DNA of 52,111 bases from Sandaracinaceae bacterium (GCA_019637095.1 JAHBWG010000068.1:1-52111); one strand, 5' to 3'. Positions 16,826 through 26,717 are shown, counted from the stretch's first letter. Notes: generated from the sequence alone by a model not told the origin. Numbers and translations: made by a program.

Positions 16826-19006
16826 GTGACTCGCCGTACCCTCTCGCGCGCCGCGCTCCTCGTCTCGCTGTGCTCCATCTCGAGCTGCGCCTCGAACAAC
16901 GGCGTCGGCACCGTCGACGCCGGGCCGCCTCGGCTCGACGGCGGGCCGATGCTCGACGGCGGCGGCTGCGCGGTCGACGAGGACTGCGTCGACGACGGCG
17001 TCTTCTGCAACGGGACGCTGCGCTGCGTGATGGGCGCCTGCATCGCGGCGGACATCCCCATGTGCAACGACGGCGTCGGCTGCACGCGGGACCAGTGCAA
17101 CGCGACGACCGACATGTGCGAGAACATCCCCGAGAACAGCGCGTGCCCGTCGGGGACGGTCTGCGTCGCGGGCGAGGGCTGCATCGTGCCGCCGGCGTGC
17201 GAGTTCGACAGCGACTGCGCGGGCGACGGGATCTTCTGCAACGGCGACGAGGTCTGCGTCGGGGGGCTGTGCATGTCGCCGGCGGAGGGCCGCTCCTGCG
17301 ACGACATGAACTCCTGCACCGAGGACGCGTGCAACGAGACGCGCGGCGACTGCGCCTCGACTCAGTACCCGGACATCCGCACCAACCCGCTGCGCTGCGG
17401 CACGGGCGCGAACGACTGCGTCGCGTGCCCGGTGCCCGCGGCGGGGCTCAACCAGGTCGCGTCGTGCGCGGACGGCCGCTGCACCATCGCGTGCGCGCCC
17501 GGCTTCGCGGACGCCGACGGCGACATGTCCAACGGCTGCGAGTGCATGGGCGCGGGCGCGGAGGATCGCCCCGACCTCATGTTCAGCGACACGAACTGCG
17601 ACGGGATCGACGGCGACGCGAGCATCGGCGTGTTCGTCGCGCCCACGTTCGTCGGCGGCAACGACGCGAACCCGGGCACGCGGGCGATGCCGGTCGCGAC
17701 GATCGCGCGCGGCATCGAGATCGCGAGCACGTCCGGCCGCGCGCGCATGGAGGTCTACGTCTCGGCGGGCACCTACATGGAGACCGTCGTCTTGCGCAAC
17801 GGCGTCTCCATCTACGGCGGCTACCTCGCGACCATGGGCTGGGCGCGCTCGCGCGCGTTCGTCACGGAGATCCGCGGCGGCGAGACGGCCATGAGCGCGA
17901 CGGGGATCACGCAGCCGCTCGAGGTCCAGCTCTTCACGATCGTCGCCGCCAACGCGGTCGCGCCGGGCTCGAGCTCGTACGGCGTACGCGTGACGAATGG
18001 CACCGGGCTCGTGCGGTTGGCGGCCAACACGATCCGCGCGGGTGACGGCGCGCCGGGCAATCCGGGAACGGACGGAACCGCCGGGACGAACGGCAGCGCC
18101 GGGCGTCGCGGGCACAGCGGTCAGAGCAACGGGAGCACGTTCCCGTGTCCCGACCCGCCATGCAACGAGGGCGGCGCGAGCGCGTGCGCCCCCGGTGGAC
18201 GCGGAGGGAACGGAGGGTTCGGAACCGGTGGGGGGCAGTCGGGCGACATGGGCACGTCCGGCTCCGCCTCCGGACTCGGTGGGGCCGGGGGGGCCGGGGG
18301 ATCCGGCGGAACGATCTGTCAGTTCGGACCCGGAGGGGACGGAGGCCCAGCTCCAGCGCCGGGCGGCAGCGCGGGAGCGGACGGGTCCAACGGTGGGGTG
18401 CCCAGCGTAGCGCTAGGCGGGGTCGTGGCCGGCCTCTATTCCCCGCGTGCGGGCAACGATGGCCTGGGAGGAACCCATGGCGGTGGTGGTGGCGGCGGTG
18501 GCGGTGGTGGAGGGGGTCCATCGAGCGGCATCTGCAATGACGACCGAGGCGGCGGCGGTGGCGGCGGTGGCGGCGCTGGCTGCGCGGGCACTGCTGGGAC
18601 TGGCGGGCTGGGTGGAGGCGGGGCCTTCGGCATCTTCGTCGCCAACGCGTCGGTCGAGGCGCTCGAGAACACGATCGTCGCAGGCTTGGGAGGCGCCGGG
18701 GGGCGCGGGGGGAACGGAGGAAGCGGCGGCACGCCCGGCGGCGGAGGCGCGGGGGGGCCCAACGCGGACGACTCAGGAGCTGGGGGCGCGGGCTCCTCTG
18801 GCGGTCGCGGTGGTCACAGCGGCGCGGGGTCCGGCGGCCCGGGCGGGCCGAGCTACGGGATCTTCCAGATGACCGCGATCGTCACCTCCACGGGCAACAC
18901 GATCACGCCCGGGAGCGGCGGCGCCGGTGGCCCGGGCGGCACCTCGATGCTCGGGAGCGCGCCCGCCGGTCTCACCGGCGCGGCCGGCCCCACCTTCTCG
19001 ATGTAG
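16826..19006 (+). CDS. Cys-rich and Gly-rich (PGRS-like) surface lipoprotein
   Basis: The product has 726 residues. A signal peptide ends in a lipobox (SISSC, Cys near 21). Residues about 45-190 hold several copies of a Cys-rich module ('CVDDGVFCNGTLRCVMGACI', 'CTEDACNETRGDCASTQYPD'). Residues about 260-390 have a DUF1565-like opening ('FVGGNDANPGTRAMPVATIA') of a right-handed beta-helix. From about 395 the chain is Gly-rich GGxGG repeats broken by short hydrophobic strands. The architecture is common in myxobacterial surface proteins, and Gly-rich regions of this kind attract wrong functional names in databases. The GTG start has GATACT ending 7 nt upstream. Confidence 0.82.
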   Translation: MTRRTLSRAALLVSLCSISSCASNNGVGTVDAGPPRLDGGPMLDGGGCAVDEDCVDDGVFCNGTLRCVMGACIAADIPMCNDGVGCTRDQCNATTDMCENIPENSACPSGTVCVAGEGCIVPPACEFDSDCAGDGIFCNGDEVCVGGLCMSPAEGRSCDDMNSCTEDACNETRGDCASTQYPDIRTNPLRCGTGANDCVACPVPAAGLNQVASCADGRCTIACAPGFADADGDMSNGCECMGAGAEDRPDLMFSDTNCDGIDGDASIGVFVAPTFVGGNDANPGTRAMPVATIARGIEIASTSGRARMEVYVSAGTYMETVVLRNGVSIYGGYLATMGWARSRAFVTEIRGGETAMSATGITQPLEVQLFTIVAANAVAPGSSSYGVRVTNGTGLVRLAANTIRAGDGAPGNPGTDGTAGTNGSAGRRGHSGQSNGSTFPCPDPPCNEGGASACAPGGRGGNGGFGTGGGQSGDMGTSGSASGLGGAGGAGGSGGTICQFGPGGDGGPAPAPGGSAGADGSNGGVPSVALGGVVAGLYSPRAGNDGLGGTHGGGGGGGGGGGGGPSSGICNDDRGGGGGGGGGAGCAGTAGTGGLGGGGAFGIFVANASVEALENTIVAGLGGAGGRGGNGGSGGTPGGGGAGGPNADDSGAGGAGSSGGRGGHSGAGSGGPGGPSYGIFQMTAIVTSTGNTITPGSGGAGGPGGTSMLGSAPAGLTGAAGPTFSM
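18480..18580 (+). repeat. GGN trinucleotide-rich low-complexity tract
   Basis: Runs of GGC/GGT/GGA codons encode poly-Gly in the lipoprotein. Such tracts can change length by slippage, so the Gly count here may vary between strains. Confidence 0.5.
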
Positions 19007-19042
19007 CGCGCGCGGCGCGGCGTGCGGAGTTGCGCGGGCTCA

Positions 19043-19071
19043 TTGACAGCCCGCGCGCGAGCGCTTATTGC
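19043..19071 (+). promoter_or_regulatory. metK promoter
   Basis: TTGACA (19043-19048) and TATTGC (19066-19071) are separated by 17 nt. The -35 sits in the loop of an inverted repeat GCGGGCT/AGCCCGC (19034-19040 and 19048-19054). The resulting leader of about 28 nt carries a GAAGGAAAGG ribosome-binding site at 19084-19093, unlike the leaderless genes nearby. Confidence 0.5.
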
Positions 19072-19105
19072 AGCGCGATTCTCGAAGGAAAGGTCGCACA
19101 CGCTC

Positions 19106-20380
<1,275 letters not shown>

Positions 20381-20399
20381 GCTCGCCGGCGGTCTTCGG

Positions 20400-20426
20400 G
20401 CTGGGCAGCAGCGCCTTCAGCCCAGC
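20400..20426. terminator. Hairpin between convergent metK and EAL gene ends
   Basis: GCTGGGC (20400-20406) pairs with GCCCAGC (20420-20426) across a 13-nt loop. It lies 20 nt after the metK stop and overlaps the last codons of the convergent EAL gene. There is no U-run, so efficiency is uncertain. Confidence 0.35.
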
Positions 20427-21187
20427 GGCCAGCGGTGCGGGGGCATCGGGTTGCCGGGCCGAGCGAGCAAGTAGCCTTGCCCGTAGTGGACGCCGGCGTC
20501 GAGCACCACGCTCAGCTCCTCGCGCGTCTCGATGCCCTCGGCGACCACCTGCGCCCCGAGGTCCTCGCAGAGCGTCACGAGGTGCTTGATGATCTTCTGC
20601 TTGGGTGGGCTCTGCTCGACGTCCATCACGAGGCTGCGGTCGAGCTTCACGATCGCCGGCTCGAGCTCCGCGATGCGGATCAGGTTCGAGTGCCCGGCGC
20701 CGAAGTCGTCGACGACGAGCTTCGCGTTGATGCGGGAGCAGAGCTCGCGCAGCGCGCTCTTGCAGAGGTCGAAGTAGTCGAGCGCCGCCGACTCGGTGAT
20801 CTCGAGGTAGAGCGGGTGCTCGTGGTAGTTCATCGGGTCGTCGGGCCGCACGATCCAGCGCTCGCTCAGCTCGTGTGGGTGCAGGTTCAGGAACAGCGGC
20901 ACCGGCGGCGCGATCGCGAAGCCGACGTCGCGCACGAGCCGGCCGAGCCGGCCGGTCGCGTTCTCCGTCTCCGCGCGCTCGAAGAGCACCGCAGGGCTCG
21001 CCAGCGCCTCCATCCTGCAGCGCGCGAGCATCTCGGCCGCGAACAGCCGGCGCGTCTCCAAGTCCACGATCGGCTGGAACGCGACGCCCATCTGAGCCTC
21101 GACGAGCTGCCGGATCGGGAGCGCGCCGCGCGCACCCAGCTCGAGATCCGGCGGGACCTCCATCTCTTCCGTCCAGCGCTTGCTCAC
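20417..21187 (-). CDS. EAL-domain protein (putative c-di-GMP phosphodiesterase)
   Basis: About 256 residues, a nearly bare EAL domain. Motifs in order are 'GVAFQPIVDLETRRLFAAEM' (here E-M-L-A-R instead of E-A/V-L-x-R), 'LFLNLHPHELSE' (the Asn site), 'YLEITESAAL', 'LVVDDFGAGHSNLIRIAELE' (the metal-binding DD), 'IVKLDRSL', 'VVAEGIETREEL' and 'YGQGYLLARP'. All key acidic, Asn, Lys and Gln positions look present, so it may hydrolyse c-di-GMP to pGpG. No sensor domain is fused. Start uncertain: GTG 21187 has AGAAG before it and a TACACT (21212-21207) about 20 nt upstream. A GTG at 21250 or an ATG at 21163 are alternatives. Confidence 0.85.
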   Translation of the reverse strand: MSKRWTEEMEVPPDLELGARGALPIRQLVEAQMGVAFQPIVDLETRRLFAAEMLARCRMEALASPAVLFERAETENATGRLGRLVRDVGFAIAPPVPLFLNLHPHELSERWIVRPDDPMNYHEHPLYLEITESAALDYFDLCKSALRELCSRINAKLVVDDFGAGHSNLIRIAELEPAIVKLDRSLVMDVEQSPPKQKIIKHLVTLCEDLGAQVVAEGIETREELSVVLDAGVHYGQGYLLARPGNPMPPHRWPLG

Positions 21188-21320
21188 GTTCTTCTGGGCC
21201 TGTCCAAGTGTAGCCGAGACGGAGCCGGTCGCGACAGAGGCTGTGATCACTCACAACGCACCGCGGCAAAGTTGGAAGTCGCACTTGTAGCAGTGGGGCA
21301 CGCAGGGTAGATGGACCGCC

Positions 21321-21923
21321 GTGACGAACGTGCGAACCTTCATGGCGCTGCTCGCGGCGCTCGGGCTCTGGGCTTGTGACGATGGACGCGTCGAGACGGA
21401 CGCGGGCGCGGGGGCGCCGGACGCCGCCTCGAGCGGCGCCGACGCGGGAGTCGTCGGCACCGACGCCGGCGCGGTGGGCACCGACGCGGGCGAGCCTCCG
21501 CCGCCGACCGACGGGGGCCCCACGACGGGCGGCGGCACCGTGATGGGGAACGTCACGCGCACTGCGATGCCGGCCGCGGGCGGCCGTGGCCACCTCTACA
21601 TCGCGGTGTTCACCTCCGACCCGGTGACGGACCGGATGGGCGCGATGCAGGTCGCCAACGTCCGCGTCGAGGACGTGGACATGAGCGGCGCGGGCGCGTC
21701 GATCCCGTACGTGCTGCGCGGCGTGCCCCCGCGCGCCGAGCCGTACTTCGTCACCGCCTTCCTCGACGACAACGGCAACGTCGACATCAGCGACCCGTCG
21801 CGCGCCGGCCCGGATCGGGGCGACCTCGTCGCGCTCGAGGGCTTCGCCTCGCCGCGCGTCACCGTCCCGAACGAGACGCCGGTCACGCTCGATCTCGTCC
21901 TCAACTTCAACCTCCCGTTCTGA
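21321..21923 (+). CDS. Lipoprotein with a C-terminal beta domain, carotenoid-oxygenase operon
   Basis: The product has 200 residues. A signal peptide (MTNVRTFMALLAALGLWACD) ends in a lipobox with Cys near 19. A long Asp/Ala/Gly linker ('DAGAGAPDAASSGADAGVVG') is typical of myxobacterial lipoproteins. From about residue 75 there is a beta-rich domain ('RGHLYIAVFTSDPVTDRMGA', 'YFVTAFLDDNGNVDISDPSR') with a calcium-binding-like DDNGNVDISD loop. The family is not recognised. It ends 7 nt before the first carotenoid-oxygenase gene, so it is probably co-transcribed. TTGTAG and TAGATG at 17-nt spacing end 7 nt before the GTG start. Confidence 0.72.
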   Translation: MTNVRTFMALLAALGLWACDDGRVETDAGAGAPDAASSGADAGVVGTDAGAVGTDAGEPPPPTDGGPTTGGGTVMGNVTRTAMPAAGGRGHLYIAVFTSDPVTDRMGAMQVANVRVEDVDMSGAGASIPYVLRGVPPRAEPYFVTAFLDDNGNVDISDPSRAGPDRGDLVALEGFASPRVTVPNETPVTLDLVLNFNLPF

Positions 21924-21930
21924 GGCCGAC

Positions 21931-23346
21931 ATGCTGAACCGTCGCGAGTTCTTCCGCCTCACCGGCGCCTCGGGCGCGTCGCTCCTCTTCGCGCACGCGT
22001 TCGGCGGCTGCGCGTCGGACCCGACGCACATGCCTCCGGCCCTGCCGGAAGACCCGATGGGGCGCTGGTGGCTGAGCGGGAACTACGCGCCGATCGAGGA
22101 CGAGATCGAGGCCTTCGAGCTCGAGGTCGAGGGTGCCTTGCCGCCCAGCCTCGCAGGCACGCTCGTGCGCAACGGGCCGAACCCGGCGGCCGGCGAGTCG
22201 GTTCATTGGCTCCTGGGCGACGGCATGTTGCATGGCGTTCGGCTCGAGGGTGGCCGCGCGCTCTGGTACCGGAACCGGTACATCCAGACGCAGGCGCTCC
22301 GGAGCGGGATGCCGAGCCTCGCCTCGAACCTCGCCAACACGGCGCTCAAGACCCACGGCGGCCGGCTCCTCGCCTTGTACGAGGCGGCGCCGCCCACCGA
22401 GATCGATCCGTCGGACCTCTCGACGATCGGCGAGTACGACTACGCCGGCCTGCTCCGCCGGCCGATGACCGCGCACCCGAAGATCGATCCGGCGACGGGC
22501 GAGATGTTCTTCATCGGCTACGCGCCCTTTCCCCCGTACGTGACCTACCACGTCGTCGACGCGAGCGGCGCGCTCGCGCGCACGGTCGAGGTCGAGCTGC
22601 CCGCTGGCGTGATGATGCACGACTTCCAGGTCACGGAGCGCTACGCGGTGCTCTTCGATCTGCCGCTGCACTTCGACCTCGCGCGCATCGCGCAGGGCCT
22701 GCCCTTCCGCTGGGCGCCGGAGGCCGGCGCCCGCCTGGGCCTGCTCCCGCGCGACGGGAGCAGCGCGACGGTGCAGTGGTTCGAGATCGAGCCGTGCTTC
22801 ATGTTCCACGCGTTCAACGCGTTCGACACCCCGAGCGGCCGCGTCGTGCTCGAGGGCTGCCGGCTCGACAGCTTCTTCGCCGAGGTGAACGCGCCGCCTG
22901 CGTCGCCCTGGCGCTGGGAGCTCGACCCCGAGCGCGGCACCGCGAGCGAGGAGCGCCTCGCCGACGGCAACGCCGACTTCCCTCACGTCGACGAGCGCCG
23001 CGTCGGGCGCGAGCACCGCATCGCCTATGGGCTGCGCTTCGACGACACGACCGGGCGCGACATCGCTCCGCCCAACGGGATCCGCAAGATCGATCGCCGC
23101 AGCGGCGAGACCTCGCTGTGGACTCCGGGCGCGGGCGAGCAGCCCGACGAGGCGCTCTTCGTCCCGATCGACGGTGACGCCGCGGAGGACGGCGGCGTCC
23201 TCCTGAGCATGATCTTCGACGCGAACCGAGGGCGCAGCTTCCTCGGCGTGTTCGACGCGACCCGCGTCGCGGACGGGCCGTTCGCCAAGGTGTGGATGCC
23301 GCGCCGCGTGCCGTTCGGGTTCCATGGGATCTGGCTCCCCGCCTGA
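21931..23346 (+). CDS. Carotenoid oxygenase (RPE65/CCD family), copy 1, probably exported
   Basis: The product has 471 residues. Carotenoid cleavage oxygenases use a non-haem Fe(II) held by four His to split polyene double bonds. Candidate ligands fit the family spacing: 'MTAHPKIDP' (His182), 'MMHDFQVTE' (His230), 'MFHAFNAFD' (His293) and 'GFHGIWLPA' at the C-terminus (His465). The opening 'LAGTLVRNGPNP' is characteristic. The N-terminus 'MLNRREFFRLTGASGASLLF' carries a twin-arginine motif and 'AFGGC' could be a lipobox, so it may be a Tat-exported lipoprotein, which is unusual for this mostly cytosolic family. It is followed after 33 nt by a close paralogue. The substrate is unknown. Confidence 0.9.
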   Translation: MLNRREFFRLTGASGASLLFAHAFGGCASDPTHMPPALPEDPMGRWWLSGNYAPIEDEIEAFELEVEGALPPSLAGTLVRNGPNPAAGESVHWLLGDGMLHGVRLEGGRALWYRNRYIQTQALRSGMPSLASNLANTALKTHGGRLLALYEAAPPTEIDPSDLSTIGEYDYAGLLRRPMTAHPKIDPATGEMFFIGYAPFPPYVTYHVVDASGALARTVEVELPAGVMMHDFQVTERYAVLFDLPLHFDLARIAQGLPFRWAPEAGARLGLLPRDGSSATVQWFEIEPCFMFHAFNAFDTPSGRVVLEGCRLDSFFAEVNAPPASPWRWELDPERGTASEERLADGNADFPHVDERRVGREHRIAYGLRFDDTTGRDIAPPNGIRKIDRRSGETSLWTPGAGEQPDEALFVPIDGDAAEDGGVLLSMIFDANRGRSFLGVFDATRVADGPFAKVWMPRRVPFGFHGIWLPA

Positions 23347-23379
23347 CTTCGCCCTCGACCTCCTGCTCCGAAGATCCTG

Positions 23380-24807
23380 ATGCTCCACCGCCGCGACTTC
23401 TTCCGCCTCACCGGCGCCTCGGGTGCGTCGTTCCTGTTTGCTCACGCCTTCGGCGGCTGCGCGTCGGACCCGACGCACATGCCACCGGCGCTGCCCGACG
23501 ACCCGATGGGCCGGTGGTGGCTGAGCGGCAACTACGCGCCGGTCGAGGACGAGATCGAGGCCTTCGATCTCGAGGTCGAGGGCGCGCTGCCGCCGAGCCT
23601 GGCCGGCACCCTCGTGCGAAACGGGGCGAACCCGGCGACGGGCTCGTCCGAGCACTGGTTCACGGGCGACGGCATGCTCCACGGCGTGCGGCTCGAGGGC
23701 GGACGCGCCCTCTGGTACCGCAACCGGTACGTGCAGACGCGGGCGCTCCAGACGGGGATGGCGGACAGCCTCGCCGCGAGCCGCGCGAACACCTCGATCA
23801 AGTCGCACGCGGGCAAGCTTCTCGCCCTGTACGAGGCCGGCGTCCCGCATGAGATCACCCCGCGCGAGCTCGGCACCGTCGGCGAGTACGACTTCGGCGG
23901 CGCGTTGCGGCGGCCGATGACCGCGCACCCCAAGGTCGACCCGGTGACCGGCGAGATGTTCTTCATCGGCTACGCCCCGTTCCCGCCGTTCCTCACCTAC
24001 CACGTCGTCGACGCGAGCGGTGCGTTGGTCCGGAGCCTCGAGGTCCCGATGGACCACGGCTCGATGATGCACGACTTCCACATCACCGAGCGCTACGCGG
24101 TGCTGTTCGATCTGCCCATCCACTTCGACCTCTCGCGGATCGCGGAGGGCTTCCCGTTCCGCTGGGCGCCCGAGGCTGGCGCGCGCTTCGGCTTGCTTCC
24201 GCGCGACGGCACCTCGGCGGACGCCCGTTGGTTCGAGATCGGCCTCTGCTACATGTTCCACGCGTTCAACGCCTACGAGACGCCGAGCGGTCGCGTGGTC
24301 GTCGAGGGCTGCCGGCTCCCCGACCTGTGGGTCGACAGCGCCAGCGACGCCTCGCAGACGCCGACGCCCTGGCGCTGGGAGATCGACCTCGAGCGCGGCA
24401 CCGTCAGCGAAGAGCGCCTCTATGACGGCAGCGGCGACTTCCCGCAGATCGACGAGCGCCGCGTGGGCCGAGAGCACCGCGTCGCCTACGCGCTGCGCTT
24501 CGACGAGACGACCGGCCGCGAGGTCGCGCCGCCAAACGGGATCACGAAGCTCGACCGGCGGAGCGGCCGGGTCGAGGCGTGGCGCGCCCCCCGCGGCGAG
24601 CAGCCGGACGAGGCGCTCTTCGTCCCGGTGGACGGTGACGAAGCCGAGGACGGCGGCGTCGTGCTGAGCATGATCTTCGACGCGAACCGCGGGCGCAGCT
24701 GCCTCGGCGTGTTCGACGCGACCCGCCTCGCCGACGGTCCCGTCGCGAAGGTGTGGATGCCGCGCCGCGTCCCGTTCGGGTTCCACGGGGTCTGGCTGCC
24801 CGCCTGA
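23380..24807 (+). CDS. Carotenoid oxygenase (RPE65/CCD family), copy 2
   Basis: The product has 475 residues and is a tandem paralogue of copy 1. The two N-termini are nearly identical: 'HRRDFFRLTGASGASFLFAH' with the same Tat motif and 'FGGCASDPTHMPPALP'. The four His motifs are kept ('MTAHPKVDP', 'MMHDFHITE', 'MFHAFNAYE', 'GFHGVWLPA'). Differences cluster in a few places, including an insertion around residues 310-320 ('DSASDASQTPTPWRWEI') and an extra 'AD' near 127, which may alter substrate fit. By eye about three quarters of positions agree. Both copies look functional, implying selection for two activities or dosage. Confidence 0.9.
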   Translation: MLHRRDFFRLTGASGASFLFAHAFGGCASDPTHMPPALPDDPMGRWWLSGNYAPVEDEIEAFDLEVEGALPPSLAGTLVRNGANPATGSSEHWFTGDGMLHGVRLEGGRALWYRNRYVQTRALQTGMADSLAASRANTSIKSHAGKLLALYEAGVPHEITPRELGTVGEYDFGGALRRPMTAHPKVDPVTGEMFFIGYAPFPPFLTYHVVDASGALVRSLEVPMDHGSMMHDFHITERYAVLFDLPIHFDLSRIAEGFPFRWAPEAGARFGLLPRDGTSADARWFEIGLCYMFHAFNAYETPSGRVVVEGCRLPDLWVDSASDASQTPTPWRWEIDLERGTVSEERLYDGSGDFPQIDERRVGREHRVAYALRFDETTGREVAPPNGITKLDRRSGRVEAWRAPRGEQPDEALFVPVDGDEAEDGGVVLSMIFDANRGRSCLGVFDATRLADGPVAKVWMPRRVPFGFHGVWLPA

Positions 24808-24863
24808 CCCCGGGTGTGTGGAGGTGATCATGTCGTGTTTCCCCAAGCCGCCGCCGTCCCCCG

Positions 24864-24869
24864 TATGAT
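24864..24869 (+). promoter_or_regulatory. -10-like element before the arsC stub
   Basis: TATGAT ends 9 nt before the ATG of the arsC fragment. A promoter may survive although the gene does not. Confidence 0.3.
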
Positions 24870-24878
24870 CGCCGGCGC

Positions 24879-24938
24879 ATGAGCGCCGTCCTGTGGCACG
24901 ACCCGAAGTGCTCGACCTCGCGTCGAGCGCTCGATCTC
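24879..24938 (+). pseudogene. ArsC/Spx-family reductase N-terminal stub
   Basis: The first 20 codons read MSAVLWHDPKCSTSRRALDL, a clear ArsC/YffB-type opening (thioredoxin-fold strand, then the catalytic Cys in PxCSxSRxAL). After 'LDL' the homology stops abruptly and the frame continues into Arg/Ala-rich nonsense over the 3' end of the convergent DUF523 gene. About 95 residues of the family are missing. This looks like the leftover of a deletion that joined arsC to the DUF523 gene. Confidence 0.6.
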
Positions 24939-24951
24939 CCTCGCCTGAAAG

Positions 24952-25596
24952 TCACGCGCGCGGGTGCGGCGCGGGCAGGTGCTCGACGGTCCACGGGTGC
25001 TCGTGGTGGTCGCGCGCGTCCTCGGGCGGCGCGTAGCCGGGATCGAGCCGGCGGCGCAGCCGCCCGAGGGTGTGGAAGTCGCGCTGGCTGACGACCGGGA
25101 TGCCCGCCTCGAGCAGCGCCGCGGTCGCGACGCCGACCCCCTTCCGATAGCGCCGCTCCGGCACGAGCCGGCAGCCGTCCGAGATCACCTGGCTGCCGCA
25201 CGCGGCGCTCATGTCGGTGAGGATCGCGAGCTCGACGCGCGCCGCGAGCGCGTGCTCGAGCATCGCGCGCGCGCCCGCGATCATCGCGTCGGTCAGGTCG
25301 GCGCCGTGCTCGTCGAGCACGCGGGCGCGGCCGCGCAGCACGTCGGCGCCGTCGCCCCCGTGGATGTCCGGCATCGTGCGCGGCGTGCCGAGCGCGTGTT
25401 GCTCGGGGCAGAAGGGCAGGGCGCGGATCGTCGGCAGCGCGAGCAGCCCGCCGAGCGCCGCGCCGAGCCCGTAGTCCGTGCCCTCGACGCCGCATGGCCA
25501 CGCCGCGAGGCAGCCGCTCACGAGCACGCGCCAGGGATCGTCCGGCGTCGGCGCGCGCAGCGCGTCGAGGAGGTGGCGGTGATGCGCGAGCAGCAC
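24952..25596 (-). CDS. DUF523 family protein
   Basis: The product has 214 residues from a GTG. The DUF523 hallmarks are 'WRVLVSGCLAAWPCGVEGTD' near residue 22 and 'AILTDMSAACGSQVISDGCR' near 122, where the family normally has 'SPSCG'; the Cys is kept. 'KGVGVATAALLEAGIPVVSQ' completes the pattern. The biochemical role of the family is unknown; the conserved Cys suggest metal or thiol chemistry. The N-terminal ~20 residues (HHRHLLDALRAPTP) are an extension. Its 3' end abuts the arsC stub. Confidence 0.75.
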   Translation of the reverse strand: MLLAHHRHLLDALRAPTPDDPWRVLVSGCLAAWPCGVEGTDYGLGAALGGLLALPTIRALPFCPEQHALGTPRTMPDIHGGDGADVLRGRARVLDEHGADLTDAMIAGARAMLEHALAARVELAILTDMSAACGSQVISDGCRLVPERRYRKGVGVATAALLEAGIPVVSQRDFHTLGRLRRRLDPGYAPPEDARDHHEHPWTVEHLPAPHPRA

Positions 25597-25646
25597 GCGA
25601 GGAGGCTGGTGTCGCGCGCGCGCGCGGTCAACCCGGCGCCGCGGGC

Positions 25647-25652
25647 TATCCT
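25647..25652 (+). promoter_or_regulatory. -10-like element for the gene at 25661 (leaderless start)
   Basis: TATCCT ends 8 nt before the ATG. No Shine-Dalgarno sequence lies between. Confidence 0.4.
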
Positions 25653-25660
25653 CTCAGGCG

Positions 25661-26620
25661 ATGTCCCTCCACGCCGCGCTCGCAGGTCGCCCAGCGCTCG
25701 CCGAGGCGCTCGCGCGCGCCGGCGTCCGCTACGCGCAGCTCGAGGCGTCGGTCCGCGCGGGCGAGTCGTTCGATCGGGCGAGGTCCGATCGGCTGAGGTC
25801 CGACCGGGTGATGATCGAGCGCGCGCCACCGGGCGCGCTCGACGCGGTGTGCGAGGCGCTCGGCGTGTCGAGAGGCGGCGCGCTCGAGGCGCTCGAGGCG
25901 CGCATCGCGGCGCTCGGGGTCCCGCGCATCGTCGGCTGGGACGGCGGGCGCGGCTGGGTGAAGCTCTACGCGAACGCGTCCGACGCGCCCGAGGCGACGC
26001 GCGCCGCGCTCGGCGCGCACGTGATCGGTGTGAACGTGTCTTGCGATGGTACGATCGAGGAGAAGCGCTACCTGCAGCGCGCCGGCGTCGAGGGGCTCGG
26101 GCCCGGGGCGGCGCGGCTCGCGCGCGCCGCGGGCGCGCTCGCGGCGGGCTTCGTCGAGAGCCGGGACGCGCGCGGCCTGCGCGCGGTCTTCGTCGCGCTG
26201 CGCCCGGCGTCGCCCGAGGCGCTCGACGCGGCGTTCGGCCCCGTGCTCGCGGGCTTCTCGTGGCGCGCGCTCGCGGCGGCGTCGCCGTTCCCGCCCGCGT
26301 CGCCGCGCTCGATCGGGATCGCGGCGGGGCGCCTCGACGCGTGGACGGCGTACATCAAGCCGCGCGACGCGGACGCGCCTGCGCTCTACGCCCTCGAGCC
26401 CAGCCTGCACCTGCGGGTCGGCGCAGCGGAGGTGGCCGTCTACCTCGCGCCTGCGGGCCACGACGCGCGCGCGTACGCCGTCGTCGGCGCCCACGCCGTG
26501 TCGTACCGCGTGCTCACCGGCGCGCCCGAGCCCGCATCGCTGCGCGACGCGATGGAGCGCGTCGTCGCGGCGCTGCGCGAGGACGGCTCACTCGAGCGGC
26601 TCGCGCGCGCGCTCGACTGA
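25661..26620 (+). CDS. Unrecognised protein with repeated strand pairs
   Basis: The product has 319 residues, starting MSLHAALAGRPALAEALARA. The N-terminal ~95 residues are helical. The remainder contains about five strand-pair units, several of form G-x-D...(K/R)-x-Y: 'IVGWDGGRGWVKLYANASDA', 'VIGVNVSCDGTIEEKRYLQR', 'SIGIAAGRLDAWTAYIKPRD' and 'LHLRVGAAEVAVYLAPAGHD'. This layout recalls repeat barrels such as ABBA prenyltransferases, but that is a guess from pattern only and no motif is diagnostic. It has no signal peptide or membrane segment. It stands alone between DUF523 and the PHP lipoprotein, with a hairpin after its stop. Confidence 0.65.
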   Translation: MSLHAALAGRPALAEALARAGVRYAQLEASVRAGESFDRARSDRLRSDRVMIERAPPGALDAVCEALGVSRGGALEALEARIAALGVPRIVGWDGGRGWVKLYANASDAPEATRAALGAHVIGVNVSCDGTIEEKRYLQRAGVEGLGPGAARLARAAGALAAGFVESRDARGLRAVFVALRPASPEALDAAFGPVLAGFSWRALAAASPFPPASPRSIGIAAGRLDAWTAYIKPRDADAPALYALEPSLHLRVGAAEVAVYLAPAGHDARAYAVVGAHAVSYRVLTGAPEPASLRDAMERVVAALREDGSLERLARALD

Positions 26621-26641
26621 GCGCCCGCGGGCCCGTTCGCG

Positions 26642-26658
26642 TCGGCCGCACCGGCCGA
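26642..26658 (+). terminator. Hairpin terminator candidate after the 25661 gene
   Basis: TCGGCCG-CAC-CGGCCGA is a perfect 7-bp stem with a 3-nt loop starting 22 nt after the stop. No U-run follows. Confidence 0.4.
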
Positions 26659-26717
26659 ACGACGGACCCGTGAGCCCCTCCGGGCGCCCCAGGCTTCGTT
26701 CGAGCGCCGGATGCGTC

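Noticed and set aside
19007-19105. A SAM-responsive riboswitch upstream of metK
   Set aside because: The 99-nt gap also holds the promoter, leaving a leader of about 28 nt, too short for the known SAM riboswitch classes; I see only a simple inverted repeat around the -35.
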